Assembly: GCA_020692355.1 (NCBI GenBank)
Contig: JAIMKP010000016.1
Coordinates: forward strand, 1 to 62,194
DNA length: 62,194 nucleotides
Direction: 5' to 3'
Source: Desulfosporosinus sp.
GTDB taxonomy: Bacteria; Bacillota; Desulfitobacteriia; Desulfitobacteriales; Desulfitobacteriaceae
Every line of letters starts with the position of its first letter. Within the stretch, counting starts at the first letter, position 1. The translations under genes were made by a program, and so were the position numbers. A model generated the notes under the pieces. The model was not told where the DNA came from. It ran no database searches and worked only from the letters and a program-made list of their open reading frames with translations. Shown piece after piece: positions 1 to 10,700 of this stretch.

Positions 1-293
1 TTCTCCTCAACCAAATGTTTAATGCCCTCAATGACCTTATCTCGATTGCGGGGGATGAGGGCGGTATGAAACGGCCAGCCCAGGGGACGGCGGAAAAGGG
101 CGGTCACTGCGAACCAGTCGGCCAGCCCGCCAACGAGAGCCGCTTCAAGTGTAAAGGTAAGTAGCTGTAGAAAAAAGATTTTCGGGTGTTGATGCTGTAC
201 CCCCAAGGAAACGAGGACAAGGAGAAAAACCCCTGTTAACGTCAGATTAGCCTTATAGCGATAACTTCGTCTTCCGGTTAGCACAAGAGACAA
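1..293 (-). CDS. DUF445 membrane protein, N-terminal part (runs off the window)
   Basis: This is the first about 97 codons of a DUF445 (YheB/YjiN-type) protein, reading leftward out of the window. It starts with TTG at 293; the AGAGGAG ribosome site overlaps the stop codon of the gene before it, so translation is probably coupled. Down to position 43 it is identical to the start of the gene at 299-1510, then it diverges after the shared PRNR motif, continuing [14 protein letters not shown] instead of [13 protein letters not shown]. The divergent part is probably the native continuation of this paralogue. DUF445 proteins are of unknown function, with an N-terminal membrane segment and a long helical region. 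Confidence 0.75.
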   Translation of the reverse strand, partial: MSLVLTGRRSYRYKANLTLTGVFLLVLVSLGVQHQHPKIFFLQLLTFTLEAALVGGLADWFAVTALFRRPLGWPFHTALIPRNRDKVIEGIKHLVEE

Positions 294-2492
294 CTCCTCT
301 AGAACAATGTTGTGATGAGATAAATGAGCATTCCGGCCAGGCCGCCGATGATAGAGCCGTTGATGCGGATCATCTGCAAATCGTTTCCCGCTTTCAATTC
401 GATGAGCCTGGATAAGTCGTTTCCTGTTAAGGTATCCAGCTTGTCTCTGACCATCTGGCTGAGGGTGGAATGGTGCGAATTGATCAACTGACTGACACTC
501 GACTTTAGAAACTGATCCAGGGTATCGAGCCGCTCAGGCTGTTCCTGCACGGCGTACAGAATGGATGCAACTCCTGAGGAGAGGATCCTATGCAAGCCAT
601 GACGAAGGGAGGAGTGGACACCGGACTGGGAGAGAAGCTCCTCCAGACGAAGTGTCTCCACAAGGCTGGCCCAGAATGAGGAAAGCTGAAGGGGGGTCTC
701 CCTGCTGAGATAAGCGTCCAGTCCTGATCTAACCATGCGCACGGGTTCAGAGCCTGAAAGGAATTCCACCATCGCCTTTTGCATTCCCTTCGCCAATTCA
801 GGGGGTGAAGGCAAAAGGGTATCGACCCATTTACGGGTGGTATGGTCGGCCTCATAGGTACGGTAAGCATCTTCGATGACTTGCCGGAGGGCCGCAAAAA
901 CTTCGGGCCGGGTGACAAGGTTTTGTAGGTGGTGGGCCAAAAATGAGGCAACCTGACGCTCAAAGCCCTGGTGTCGGCTCTTGGAGAGAATCTCTTTGAG
1001 CCAGCCTTCGAGATGAGGGCCAAAATCTTTTTCGGATAGGAGATGTTCGGATACTTGAGCAAGGTTTTGCAGAAATGGCCTCATGTCTAGAGCATCACTG
1101 AGGCTCACCAAAAAGGCATTCAGTTCGTTCAGGGCCTGGGGCTCGGAGAGATAATCCACCAGAAATTTGGCGACGTGATATTGATTGAGCTTATCCAGAA
1201 GAGCCTCTTTGCTCAAGAGATTTTCCACCATCTCACTTAAGGACTGGAAGATGCGTTCCCGATTGCGGGGGATGAGGGCGGTATGAAACGGCCAGCCCAG
1301 GGGACGGCGGAAAAGGGCGGTCACTGCGAACCAGTCGGCCAGCCCGCCAACGAGAGCCGCTTCAAGTGTAAAGGTAAGTAGCTGTAGAAAAAAGATTTTC
1401 GGGTGTTGATGCTGTACCCCCAAGGAAACGAGGACAAGGAGAAAAACCCCTGTTAACGTCAGATTAGCCTTATAGCGATAACTTCGTCTTCCGGTTAGCA
1501 CAAGAGACAACTCCTCTAGAACAATGTTGTGATGAGATAAATGAGCATTCCGGCCAGGCCGCCGATGATAGAGCCGTTGATGCGGATCATCTGCAAATCG
1601 TTTCCCGCTTTCAATTCGATGAGCCTGGATAAGTCGTTTCCTGTTAAGGTATCCAGCTTGTCTCTGACCATCTGGCTGAGGGTGGAATGGTGCGAATTGA
1701 TCAACTGACTGACACTCGACTTTAGAAACTGATCCAGGGTATCGAGCCGCTCAGGCTGTTCCTGCACGGCGTACAGAATGGATGCAACTCCTGAGGAGAG
1801 GATCCTATGCAAGCCATGACGAAGGGAGGAGTGGACACCGGACTGGGAGAGAAGCTCCTCCAGACGAAGTGTCTCCACAAGGCTGGCCCAGAATGAGGAA
1901 AGCTGAAGGGGGGTCTCCCTGCTGAGATAAGCGTCCAGTCCTGATCTAACCATGCGCACGGGTTCAGAGCCTGAAAGGAATTCCACCATCGCCTTTTGCA
2001 TTCCCTTCGCCAATTCAGGGGGTGAAGGCAAAAGGGTATCGACCCATTTACGGGTGGTATGGTCGGCCTCATAGGTACGGTAAGCATCTTCGATGACTTG
2101 CCGGAGGGCCGCAAAAACTTCGGGCCGGGTGACAAGGTTTTGTAGGTGGTGGGCCAAAAATGAGGCAACCTGACGCTCAAAGCCCTGGTGTCGGCTCTTG
2201 GAGAGAATCTCTTTGAGCCAGCCTTCGAGATGAGGGCCAAAATCTTTTTCGGATAGGAGATGTTCGGATACTTGAGCAAGGTTTTGCAGAAATGGCCTCA
2301 TGTCTAGAGCATCACTGAGGCTCACCAAAAAGGCATTCAGTTCGTTCAGGGCCTGGGGCTCGGAGAGATAATCCACCAGAAATTTGGCGACGTGATATTG
2401 ATTGAGCTTATCCAGAAGAGCCTCTTTGCTCAAGAGATTTTCCACCATCTCACTTAAGGACTGGAAGATGCGTTCCCGATTGCGGGGGATGA
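43..2492. repeat. Perfect 1,217-bp tandem duplication with 16-bp junctions
   Basis: Positions 43-1275 are identical to 1260-2492. The repeat period is 1,217 bp. The 16-mer CGATTGCGGGGGATGA occurs at 43-58, 1260-1275 and 2477-2492, exactly at the junctions; it encodes the conserved PRNR part of DUF445. This is what unequal crossover between two adjacent paralogues at a short identical stretch would leave. The lack of divergence means it is recent, or an assembly artefact. Confidence 0.9.
299..1510 (-). CDS. DUF445 family protein, chimera of two paralogues
   Basis: A 403-residue DUF445 protein of unknown function with N-terminal hydrophobic segments (about residues 18-60), the conserved [16 protein letters not shown] block, a long helical body and a hydrophobic C-terminus ([17 protein letters not shown]). 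The start is TTG at 1510, with its Shine-Dalgarno overlapping the upstream stop. The first about 80 residues match the truncated gene at 1-293; everything after the PRNR motif is identical to the gene at 1516-2721. The sequence therefore shows a hybrid, N-terminus of paralogue B joined to C-terminus of paralogue A, made by the 1,217-bp tandem duplication. Whether it is expressed or functional cannot be told. Confidence 0.8.
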   Translation of the reverse strand: MSLVLTGRRSYRYKANLTLTGVFLLVLVSLGVQHQHPKIFFLQLLTFTLEAALVGGLADWFAVTALFRRPLGWPFHTALIPRNRERIFQSLSEMVENLLSKEALLDKLNQYHVAKFLVDYLSEPQALNELNAFLVSLSDALDMRPFLQNLAQVSEHLLSEKDFGPHLEGWLKEILSKSRHQGFERQVASFLAHHLQNLVTRPEVFAALRQVIEDAYRTYEADHTTRKWVDTLLPSPPELAKGMQKAMVEFLSGSEPVRMVRSGLDAYLSRETPLQLSSFWASLVETLRLEELLSQSGVHSSLRHGLHRILSSGVASILYAVQEQPERLDTLDQFLKSSVSQLINSHHSTLSQMVRDKLDTLTGNDLSRLIELKAGNDLQMIRINGSIIGGLAGMLIYLITTLF

Positions 2493-2721
2493 TGTCTGTA
2501 CGCAAGATGCAGCCGGGACGGATGCCCAAAGGCCTGCGGAACAGGGCGGTCACGGCAAACCAATCGGCAAGCCCGGCGATCGTAGCGGCGCTAAAAGCGC
2601 TAAAGGCAAGCCCACCGCCAAAGCTCGCCCGCAAGGGATAGCTGATGATAAGTCCGACACCTACGAGTCCCAAGGTTAGATTCGCTAAAGCGTAATGGCC
2701 TGTAGGGCTTTTTTTATTCAA
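1516..2721 (-). CDS. DUF445 family membrane protein
   Basis: A 401-residue DUF445 protein, probably the original upstream paralogue A of the cluster. It has N-terminal transmembrane segments, the family block [17 protein letters not shown], a long amphipathic helical body and a C-terminal hydrophobic anchor. The start is TTG at 2721, inside the last codons of the EamA transporter gene (8-bp overlap), so the two form one leftward operon. Its last about 320 residues are repeated without change in the next gene down. The function of the family is unknown; the membrane location is inferred from hydrophobicity. Confidence 0.85.
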   Translation of the reverse strand: MNKKSPTGHYALANLTLGLVGVGLIISYPLRASFGGGLAFSAFSAATIAGLADWFAVTALFRRPLGIRPGCILRTDIIPRNRERIFQSLSEMVENLLSKEALLDKLNQYHVAKFLVDYLSEPQALNELNAFLVSLSDALDMRPFLQNLAQVSEHLLSEKDFGPHLEGWLKEILSKSRHQGFERQVASFLAHHLQNLVTRPEVFAALRQVIEDAYRTYEADHTTRKWVDTLLPSPPELAKGMQKAMVEFLSGSEPVRMVRSGLDAYLSRETPLQLSSFWASLVETLRLEELLSQSGVHSSLRHGLHRILSSGVASILYAVQEQPERLDTLDQFLKSSVSQLINSHHSTLSQMVRDKLDTLTGNDLSRLIELKAGNDLQMIRINGSIIGGLAGMLIYLITTLF

Positions 2722-3637
2722 AGGTGCTCACCTTTTCTGTTTTGGTAGGAGATGCGTTGAGAAGCCCGCTAGCGATTAATACCCCGGTAAAGACCAGGAG
2801 AAATCCGATGATATGGTAACGGTACAGCTGTTCGTGCAGAATTTGTGTGGCGAGGATGACGTTGAACACAGGGATGAAATTATTGAACATCCCTGATACG
2901 GTTGGGCCAACTTTGTGCACAGCGGTGTTCCACAGGAGAAAGGAGACAACGGACGGGAACACACCTAAATATATGAGAACGGAAAGCGTCCTCAGCGAGA
3001 GTGACGGCAACGGCGCGAAGGTGCCTTGAATGATGGTTGCCGGGATGAGAAAGAGAAGTCCGGCGAGCATGGCCAGCCCGGTACCCTGGGTCGGGTTCAA
3101 ACGATTCGAAGTCACCTTGATGAGCAAGGTATATAAGGCCCACATCACCGTTGAGAGGATGATGATTAAGTCGCCCGGATTGAGCCGAAGTTCGATGAGG
3201 TGTTGCACACTGCCTTGGGCCGCGATAAAAATGATGCCGAGTATCGAGAGAGTCAAACCAAATGATTTGCTTTTGGTCAATTTCTCTTTTAGCCAAAAAT
3301 GGCTCATGACGGCGACGACGAGCGGGGTAAAGGCGTTAAGCATGGTGGCATTAATGCTGGTTGTATAGTGAAGACCTAAGTAAAGCATGGGATTAAAGAG
3401 AAAAATCCCTGTAAAACCCATTGCTAAAACGGCCCAAAGAACAGGCCCTTTGGGTAAGGAGGAGCGGCTTCGCCACAAAGAAGGAAGAAAGATTAAGAAA
3501 GCCACGCTGAAGCGCGCTGTTCCGATAAATAGAGGCGGAATGTCGGTGAGAAACTTGCCAAGGAGGAAATTGGTACTCCAGAAGAACGTTGCTCCAATGA
3601 GCATCAGATAGGCGGCATAGTTTTTGTTCATATTCAT
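2714..3637 (-). CDS. EamA/DMT-family membrane transporter
   Basis: A 307-residue protein of the drug/metabolite transporter superfamily with about ten hydrophobic helices arranged as two EamA repeats (roughly residues 10-140 and 155-295). It probably exports or exchanges a small metabolite across the cytoplasmic membrane; the substrate cannot be read from sequence. The start is uncertain by two codons: ATG at 3637 lies very close to AAGGATA, while ATG at 3631 has better spacing. Its stop overlaps the start of the DUF445 gene, so it heads that operon. It is divergent from csoR, with about 215 bp between them. Confidence 0.85.
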   Translation of the reverse strand: MNMNKNYAAYLMLIGATFFWSTNFLLGKFLTDIPPLFIGTARFSVAFLIFLPSLWRSRSSLPKGPVLWAVLAMGFTGIFLFNPMLYLGLHYTTSINATMLNAFTPLVVAVMSHFWLKEKLTKSKSFGLTLSILGIIFIAAQGSVQHLIELRLNPGDLIIILSTVMWALYTLLIKVTSNRLNPTQGTGLAMLAGLLFLIPATIIQGTFAPLPSLSLRTLSVLIYLGVFPSVVSFLLWNTAVHKVGPTVSGMFNNFIPVFNVILATQILHEQLYRYHIIGFLLVFTGVLIASGLLNASPTKTEKVSTFE

Positions 3638-3799
3638 TATCCTTAGGCGCTACTTTTATCTTGGTTCTATTAATCCACAAAGTTGGGCCTCTGTCAATGA
3701 AGGGCAAGAGATGATTATAATGCACAATCACGGACCGTTGCTAAATCTATTTATTTCGGGAAAGACTGAAGATAAATCATAAGCATAAATAATTTATCC

Positions 3800-3827
3800 T
3801 TGACATTATAGTATAGGGGGCTATACC
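3800..3827 (+). promoter_or_regulatory. csoR promoter with CsoR-type operator
   Basis: TTGACA at 3800-3805 and TATACC at 3822-3827 (16-bp spacer) form a sigma-A promoter. The perfect inverted repeat GTATAG-GGGG-CTATAC at 3811-3826 covers the spacer and -10. A G tract flanked by A/T-rich arms is the known form of CsoR-family operators, so autorepression relieved by Cu(I) is expected. Confidence 0.75.
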
Positions 3828-3852
3828 ATGATGTTGAAGGCAGGTGGAATTA

Positions 3853-4185
3853 ATGGATGAAGTCAAAGTGGCCTGCCCCATTTGCCATGAGGGGTCAGAA
3901 ACTGGTGAGCGGGCGAGCCATCATGATGAGAAGACGATTCGCGAACTTGTCAACCGGATGAATCGGATTGAAGGACAAATTCGTGGAATCAAAGGGATGA
4001 TCGAACGGCATGTTTACTGTGATGATGTCCTAAACCAGATTGCTTCCGCTCAGTCAGCACTGCATGGGGTGGCCAAGCTTCTTTTGGAAAAGCATATGAA
4101 ATCTTGTGTCAAAGAGCAGTTGCAGGCGGGCGATGACGATGTTGTGGACGAGGTATTAAAGACGATTTTCAAGTTGATTAAATAG
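3853..4185 (+). CDS. csoR: Copper-sensing repressor CsoR
   Basis: A 110-residue all-helical CsoR/RcnR-family (DUF156) repressor. Cu(I) binding releases the protein from DNA and derepresses copper efflux. The Cu(I) ligand set Cys-His-Cys is visible: Cys in YCDD, then His and Cys in KHMKSC. The ATG at 3853 is preferred over the GTG at 3844 because AGGTGG sits 5-6 bases upstream of it. An extra N-terminal CPICH motif precedes the usual start of the fold and could bind a second metal. It is followed 60 bp later by copA and then copZ, the usual copper operon of Firmicutes. Confidence 0.9.
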   Translation: MDEVKVACPICHEGSETGERASHHDEKTIRELVNRMNRIEGQIRGIKGMIERHVYCDDVLNQIASAQSALHGVAKLLLEKHMKSCVKEQLQAGDDDVVDEVLKTIFKLIK

Positions 4186-4245
4186 GATTTGCGTTCCTAC
4201 ACCTGAGAAAGGATCAACGCCATCGTTGTAGAGGAGACGAAGAAG

Positions 4246-7029
4246 TTGGAGACACCCGTAAGAGAGGTAACACGAGAACAAATTGAGATTCTGGTCTATG
4301 GAATGACGTGCGAGCATTGTGTTCGGCGCGTTACCAAGACATTGGAAGGGTTGCCGGGGACTCTGGACGTCCGCGTCTCGTTAGCAGACAGTAAGGCATC
4401 TTTTAGTTATGACTCAAGTCAAGTTAGCCGGGGCCAAATGGATGCCGCGATTGCAGAAGCAGGATATTCGACAGAGCCTATCCCTTCTGAGGACGAAATT
4501 TCTGAGGTCGAGGCTAAGGTGCAAGCTGAGCAAAGTTCCGTGCAACAATCAGCGCAAAACGGAGCAGCAAGCGCAGTTGGGTCTCTCGTCCTGCCGTCAG
4601 AAATTACGGGCCAAGCTACTCCTACAGACAGCGATGCCAAGCGTCAGTTTAAGGTGAGCGGCATGACCTGTGCCAACTGCGCCCTGACCATCGAAAAAGG
4701 TGTTGGCAAAATGCCAGGGGTGAAGTCGGCCACCGTCAATTTTGCCTCGGAAAAGCTCAATCTAGAGTTGGATCCCTCTGTCGTTTCCGAAGCAGAGATT
4801 TTGGCTAAGATCAAAGACCTAGGTTATGGAGCCCAGAGTGCAGACGGTGAAGGCGGGAAGCAGCAGTTTAAAGTGAGCGGCATGACTTGTGCCAACTGTG
4901 CCTTGACGATTGAGAAGAAGCTTAAGAAGACACCAGGGGTTAACTTGGCCTCGGTCAACTTTGCCAATGAGACCGTTACCGTTGAGTATGATTCAAAAGT
5001 CTTAAATTTAAACGGGATTTTTGAGCAAGTCAGGGATGCAGGCTATATTCCCATTGAAAATCAAGGCGAACCGGAAGAGGATCGAACCGCGATCAAGCAG
5101 CGGAACTGGCTTGTTTTTAGTGCGGTCGTATCGCTGCCTTTAATCCCAATCATGTACCTGTTGCCAATGACCAAACCTGTGCTCTACACCATGTTTGTGT
5201 TAGCCACGATTGTTCAGTTTACAGCGGGTTGGACGTTCTATCGAGGAGCTTATCATGCCTTGAAGAATAAGTCGGCTAATATGGATGTCCTGGTCGCCAT
5301 GGGGATTACAGCCGCTTATGGCTATAGTGTTTTAACGACATTTCCGGAAATCTTCTTCTCTGGTCCAACTTTCTATGATGCTTCCGCCGTGTTGATCACC
5401 TTTGTTCGCTTCGGCAAGTATTTAGAGGCGAAAGCGAAGGGACGGGCTGGACAGGCTTTGAAGCGTCTTTTGGAACTCCAGGCAGATAAGGCACGTCTTT
5501 TCGTGAATGGGGAAGAAAAAGATGTCGCAGCCTCTGAGGTGAAAATCGGGGATATCGTCGTGGTGAAGCCGGGCGAGAAGATTCCGGTGGATGGGGAGAT
5601 TATCGAGGGCGAGACGAGCATCGACGAGTCTATGTTAACAGGGGAGTCGATTCCGGTGGAGAAAGGCCAGGGTGCCGCAGTCATCGGAGCAACCATCAAT
5701 AAATCGGGTAGTATTAAAGTCAAAACAACGAAAACCGGGAAAGACACGGTGCTTTCGGGGATTGTTAAAATGGTCGAAGAGGCGCAAGGGGTTAAACCCC
5801 AGATTCAACGCTTTGCCGATACCATTTCCAATTATTTCGTGCCCACGGTCGTTAGTCTTTCCGTGATCACGTTTCTTGTCTGGTACTTCGCCATTCAGCA
5901 AACCTTTGTGTTTGCCTTTACAGCGGCCATCGCCGTTTTGGTAATTGCTTGCCCGTGTGCGTTGGGGCTGGCCACGCCGACAGCGATCATGGTGGGGAGC
6001 GGCGTAGGGCTGAACCGGGGGATTCTTTTTAAATCGGCCGCTGTTCTTGAAAGTATTTCCGGGCTCCAGGCCATCGGATTTGATAAAACCGGGACGCTAA
6101 CTAAAGGGACACCTGAGGTCACAGATATTGTGGCTTATGGCATGGAGGAAAGTGAACTACTAAAAATCGCGGCGGCCGGGGAAAACCCTTCTATTCACCC
6201 GTTGGCTCAAGCAGTAGTGGCGTGTGCTCGCAAAGAAGAACTTGCGCTTGAAGAAGTTAAAGATTACCGTGAAGAGAGCGGGTACGGGGTGGTTTGCGCC
6301 TACCAAGGAGAACCCTTGCTGATCGGAAACATTAAATTGATGCAAAAATATGAGGTTGATGTCCGTGCGCTGGAGAAGGACTTCCAACGGCTGACGGAGG
6401 CCGGCAAGACGACAATGTATATTACGCTGGCTGGGAACGGCATCGGGATTATCGCCTTGGCTGATGTGCTCAAGGATAGTACCAAGAAAGCGGTTCGTCG
6501 CTTGAATGAGCTGGGCCTGAAAACCTTCATGATTACTGGGGACAATCAAAAGGTGGCGAACGTCGTGGCCCAAGAAGTCGGGATCGATGAAGTGGCTGCC
6601 GAGGTTCTCCCTCAAGATAAGATTAACATCATCCGGAAGTATCAGGAACAAGGCCTCAAAGTGGCCATGGTTGGAGACGGGATCAATGACGCTCCGGCTC
6701 TGGCGCAAGCGGATATCGGCATAGCGATCGGCTCCGGCACAGATGTCGCCAAAGAAACCGGGGACGTGATCCTTGTCCGCAATGACCTGTTGGATGTGGA
6801 ACGGGCGATTCGCTTAGGGCGGAAAACTTTAAACAAGATTAAGCAAAACCTCTTTTGGGCTCTGATTTACAATGCTATCGGGATTCCGGTAGCTGCAGGG
6901 GTATTTTATCCTCTGACTGGCGAACTGCTGCCCCCGGAATGGGCCGGGCTGGCGATGGCATTTTCCTCCGTATCTGTGGTTACGAACTCCCTGCTCCTGA
7001 GGGGATATGGAAAGAAACTTCTAGATTAA
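4246..7029 (+). CDS. copA: Cu(I)-translocating P1B-type ATPase CopA
   Basis: A 927-residue copper-exporting ATPase. Three N-terminal HMA metal-binding domains carry GMTCxxC motifs (Cys22/25, Cys142/145, Cys215/218); two is more usual in Firmicutes. The first is less conserved and is joined to the second by a long polar linker (about residues 80-130). Membrane helices follow, then the actuator TGES loop, the CPC ion-binding motif (Cys569-Pro-Cys571), the phosphorylated Asp613 in DKTGT, an HP motif in the nucleotide domain (SIHPLA), and the [11 protein letters not shown] hinge. The TTG start at 4246 is supported by GAGGAG nine bases upstream. It acts with CsoR and CopZ. Confidence 0.93.
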   Translation: METPVREVTREQIEILVYGMTCEHCVRRVTKTLEGLPGTLDVRVSLADSKASFSYDSSQVSRGQMDAAIAEAGYSTEPIPSEDEISEVEAKVQAEQSSVQQSAQNGAASAVGSLVLPSEITGQATPTDSDAKRQFKVSGMTCANCALTIEKGVGKMPGVKSATVNFASEKLNLELDPSVVSEAEILAKIKDLGYGAQSADGEGGKQQFKVSGMTCANCALTIEKKLKKTPGVNLASVNFANETVTVEYDSKVLNLNGIFEQVRDAGYIPIENQGEPEEDRTAIKQRNWLVFSAVVSLPLIPIMYLLPMTKPVLYTMFVLATIVQFTAGWTFYRGAYHALKNKSANMDVLVAMGITAAYGYSVLTTFPEIFFSGPTFYDASAVLITFVRFGKYLEAKAKGRAGQALKRLLELQADKARLFVNGEEKDVAASEVKIGDIVVVKPGEKIPVDGEIIEGETSIDESMLTGESIPVEKGQGAAVIGATINKSGSIKVKTTKTGKDTVLSGIVKMVEEAQGVKPQIQRFADTISNYFVPTVVSLSVITFLVWYFAIQQTFVFAFTAAIAVLVIACPCALGLATPTAIMVGSGVGLNRGILFKSAAVLESISGLQAIGFDKTGTLTKGTPEVTDIVAYGMEESELLKIAAAGENPSIHPLAQAVVACARKEELALEEVKDYREESGYGVVCAYQGEPLLIGNIKLMQKYEVDVRALEKDFQRLTEAGKTTMYITLAGNGIGIIALADVLKDSTKKAVRRLNELGLKTFMITGDNQKVANVVAQEVGIDEVAAEVLPQDKINIIRKYQEQGLKVAMVGDGINDAPALAQADIGIAIGSGTDVAKETGDVILVRNDLLDVERAIRLGRKTLNKIKQNLFWALIYNAIGIPVAAGVFYPLTGELLPPEWAGLAMAFSSVSVVTNSLLLRGYGKKLLD

Positions 7030-7134
7030 GTGTTAAGTGTTTACATGCCCATTTTTCTCCGGCTACGTTGATCCGAACGAGGATGAAAGTAATCGGGGAA
7101 TGACTCTATAAATTAGGTGATGGAGGTGAAAAGT

Positions 7135-7335
7135 ATGAGTGAGACAGTTCTTAAGATTGAAGGTATGACCTGCATGCACTGCAAAATGAGTGTGGAAAAG
7201 GCCTTGAAGGGCGTTGCGGGAGTCACCAGTGCCCAAGTGGACTTGGCGAAGAACCAAGCCGTGGTGAACGGAGAGGCCGATCGGGCTGCGATGGCGAAAG
7301 CGGTTGAAGTCGCTGGCTACAAAGTGGTAGGCTAA
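7135..7335 (+). CDS. copZ: Copper chaperone CopZ
   Basis: A 66-residue single HMA domain protein with the Cu(I)-binding GMTCMHC motif near its N-terminus. It carries Cu(I) in the cytoplasm and hands it to the HMA domains of CopA. The ATG at 7135 is chosen because GGAGGTG lies six bases before it; an in-frame upstream ATG at 7117 would read through that ribosome site. It is the third gene of csoR-copA-copZ, about 105 bp after copA, and presumably shares the CsoR-controlled promoter. Confidence 0.92.
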   Translation: MSETVLKIEGMTCMHCKMSVEKALKGVAGVTSAQVDLAKNQAVVNGEADRAAMAKAVEVAGYKVVG

Positions 7336-7376
7336 TCCAATGTATCCGTCGATAGTGCATGAAGATGATTGCTTGC

Positions 7377-7406
7377 GAAGAGGATGGTCTATGAGCCGTC
7401 CTCTTC
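7377..7406 (+). terminator. Hairpin after copZ
   Basis: GAAGAGGATGG at 7377-7387 pairs with CCGTCCTCTTC at 7396-7406 (one G-U pair). It sits 40 bp after copZ but lacks a clean U tract, so it is a weak or processing-type terminator. Confidence 0.5.
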
Positions 7407-7450
7407 ATGTGTGGACGGATGGTTTCAAAATAATCAGAATAATCTTTTTC

Positions 7451-7479
7451 TTGACGGAAACGAGCTATGATTTTATAGT
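7451..7479 (+). promoter_or_regulatory. Promoter of nifJ (copy 1)
   Basis: TTGACG at 7451-7456, a 17-bp spacer and TATAGT at 7474-7479 make a near-consensus vegetative promoter, giving a leader of about 245 nt before nifJ. Confidence 0.65.
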
Positions 7480-7730
7480 TTAGATGTATAAAAGTATGCC
7501 CGTCCTGCAGGGACAGAGATCAGAACATATGAGTTCAGCAGAAGGAGGTTCGGACAAGAGAGGTATGTGTTGGGAACCCGTTTCCAGCGTGTGGGGAACG
7601 GGATATGGGTGTGGTTTGCCTAAGTGGCTGGTATGACCATCAGAGAGGTTTGGTGCTGCCAGCAGTCAAGGTGCTCATGTTTTTTATCACATAATGAGCC
7701 TTACTCGAAAAGAAAAAGGAGGACTTGTCA
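7480..7730 (+). other. Long untranslated leader of nifJ copy 1
   Basis: About 250 nt with no convincing gene. It contains a 9-bp hairpin around 7578-7604 (CCCGTTTCC pairing with GGGGAACGGG) and G-rich stretches, then AAGGAGG just before the ATG. I do not recognise a known riboswitch. The second nifJ copy has no comparable leader. Confidence 0.4.
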
Positions 7731-10700
7731 ATGGCACGAAAGATGAAAACGATGGATGGGAACCAAGCCGCGGCCCATGCATCCTACGCCTTTACTGAGG
7801 TTGCGACGATTTTCCCAATCACTCCTTCTTCGCCGATGGCCGAGTTCGTCGACGAATGGGCGGCCCACGGAAGGAAAAACCTTTTCGGTCAAACGGTCAA
7901 AGTGGTGGAGATGCAGTCTGAAGGTGGTGCTGCCGGTGCAATGCATGGTTCCTTACAGGCCGGAGCTTTGACGACGACCTATACGGCTTCCCAGGGTCTG
8001 TTGCTCATGATTCCGAACATGTATAAGATCGCGGGTGAACTTTTGCCGGGTGTATTCCATGTTAGTGCCCGCGCCTTGGCGACCCATGCTTTGTCTATTT
8101 TCGGCGACCATCAAGACGTCATGGCCACCCGCCAAACGGGTTTTGTCCTGTTATCATCGGCCAGTGTGCAGGAAGCGATGGATCTGGGTTATATCGCTCA
8201 CTTGAGCGCTTTGAAAACCCGGATGCCTTTCCTGCATTTCTTCGATGGTTTCCGCACCTCACATGAAGTGCAAAAAATCGAAGTCGTGGAAGCGGAGGAA
8301 ATCGCCGGACTGGTTGATTGGGAGGCGATTGACGCCTTCCGGCAGCGGGCGCTCAATCCCGAACATCCGGTGCTGCGCGGTACGGCCCAGAATCCTGACA
8401 TCTACTTCCAAGGCCGCGAAGCTTCCAATCGTTTTTATGATGCAGTTCCTGACGTTGTCGAGTCCTACATGCAAGCGTACAAGAAGCTCACAGGCCGTGA
8501 GTATCATCCGTTTGACTACTATGGCGCGCCGGATGCCGAGCACGTCATTATCGCCATGGGTTCGGTCTGCGACGCGACCGAAGAAGTGGTTGATCGTCTG
8601 TTGGCCCAAGGCGAAAAAGTGGGTGTGGTAAAAGTTCATCTTTATCGCCCGTTCTCGGCCAAGTACTTTTTTGATGTCCTGCCGAAGACCGTCCAGAAGA
8701 TTGCCGTGCTGGATCGTACCAAAGAACCGGGTTCTCTCGGTGAGCCCCTCTACCTGGATGTCGTGAATCTGTTCTATAACCAAGCGGCAAAACCCGTAAT
8801 CGTGGGTGGCCGCTATGGTTTAGGCTCCAAGGATACGACCCCCGCCCAGATCTTTGCCGTGTTTGCCAATCTCAAACAAGACCAGCCGCAAAATGATTTT
8901 ACCATCGGCATTATCGACGATGTGACCAACAAGTCACTGGCGTTAAAGGCGGCGTTTGATACGACCCCGACGGGCACGATTAGTTGTAAGTTCTGGGGTC
9001 TCGGTTCGGATGGAACCGTTGGTGCGAATAAGTCGGCCATCAAAATTATCGGAGATAATACAGATATGTATGCTCAGGGTTATTTCGAATATGATTCGAA
9101 AAAGTCCGGCGGCATTACCATTTCTCACCTTCGCTTCGGTAAGAAAAAAATCAAGTCTTCTTATCTCGTTTTTGATGCCGACTATGTGGCTTGCCACAAT
9201 AAATCGTTCGTTGGCAAATACGATCTGGTGGCGGGACTTAAAAGAGACGGTGCTTTCGTCCTTAACTGTAACTGGACACCGGAGGAACTTGAGCAAAATC
9301 TCCCGGCTTCTATGAAACGCTATATCGCTGCGAATAACATCAAATTCTACATTATCGATGCCGTCTCCATTGCCCAACAGATCGGGTTGGGCGGTCGCAT
9401 CAACATGATCATGCAGGCAGCCTTCTTTAAACTCGCTAACGTGGTCCCAGTCGAGGATGCCGTGCAGTATCTGAAGGACTCCATCGTCAAGACCTATGGC
9501 AAGAAAGGGCAAAACATCATCGACATGAACTGGAAAGCGGTCGATGCAGGAATAGAGGCTCTGGTGAAAGTGGATGTTCCGGCTTCTTGGGCAGGAGCTG
9601 TTGAAGAAGCTGCGGCCACTGCGGAACAAGAGCTCCCTGCGTTTATCCGTGATATCCATAGCAAAATGGAACGTCATGAAGGGGATACTCTTCCGGTCAG
9701 TGCTTTTGCAGGGATGGAAGACGGAACCTTCCCGATGGGTACAACCGCTTTTGAAAAGCGCGGTGTTTCGGTGATGGTTCCGGAGTGGAATGTTGAGAAG
9801 TGCATCCAGTGTACCCAATGTTCGTATGTTTGTCCGCATGCTGCTATTCGCCCGATCCTTCTTAACGAGGAAGAACAGGCCAAAGCGCCGGCAACGTTTG
9901 CGACCAAGAAGCCGATTGGTAAAGTCTTAGAAGGCATGCAGTTCCGGATTCAGGTCAGTTCGCTTGATTGTACGGGCTGTGGCAATTGTGCCGAAGTTTG
10001 CCCGGCTCCCGGTAAGGCTTTGGTCATGAAACCGGCGGATGAACTGAGGGAACGCGAAGCAGCGAATTGGGAATTTGCCATGACGGTGAGCGAAAAGCAT
10101 AACATCATGGATCCTAAGACCCTGAAAGGCAGCCAGTTCAATAAACCGCTCCTGGAGTTTAACGGCGCCTGCCCAGGTTGCGGAGAGACGGCCTATGTCA
10201 AGCTTCTGACCCAGGTTTTCGGTGACCATATGATGATTGCCAATGCGACGGGTTGCTCCTCCATTTGGGGCGGCAGTGCCCCTTCGATTCCCTATACCGT
10301 CAACGCCAAGGGCCAGGGCCCGAGCTGGGCAAACTCCCTGTTTGAGGACAATGCCGAGTTTGGTTATGGGATGTACCTCGGTGCCAAACAAGTCCGGGCA
10401 AAGCTTGTCGATCTCATGAAAGAAGCGCTGACCCGTGGTGTAAGCGTAGCCACTCAGGATGCTTTCCAAGAATGGTTGGATAATGTGGATGAGGCTGAAG
10501 GGAGCAAGGTCGCTTCCGTGAAGGTTTTGGCGGCTATCGCCGCAGAGAACAAACCTCAAGATCCCATCTTCAAGCAAATTTTAGATAAGAAAGATAATCT
10601 CGTCAAGAAAACCCAGTGGATCGTCGGCGGCGACGGTTGGGCCTATGACATCGGCTACGGCGGTCTCGACCATGTCTTAGCTTCCGGCGATGATGTTAAC

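Noticed and set aside
505-1062. Long open frame in a second minus-strand frame within the DUF445 gene, repeated at 1722-2279
   Set aside because: It is a shadow of the DUF445 frame; no ribosome site, and it is doubled only because the DNA is duplicated.
7500-7640. 36-codon leader peptide before nifJ-1
   Set aside because: No ribosome site before its ATG and no amino-acid bias.
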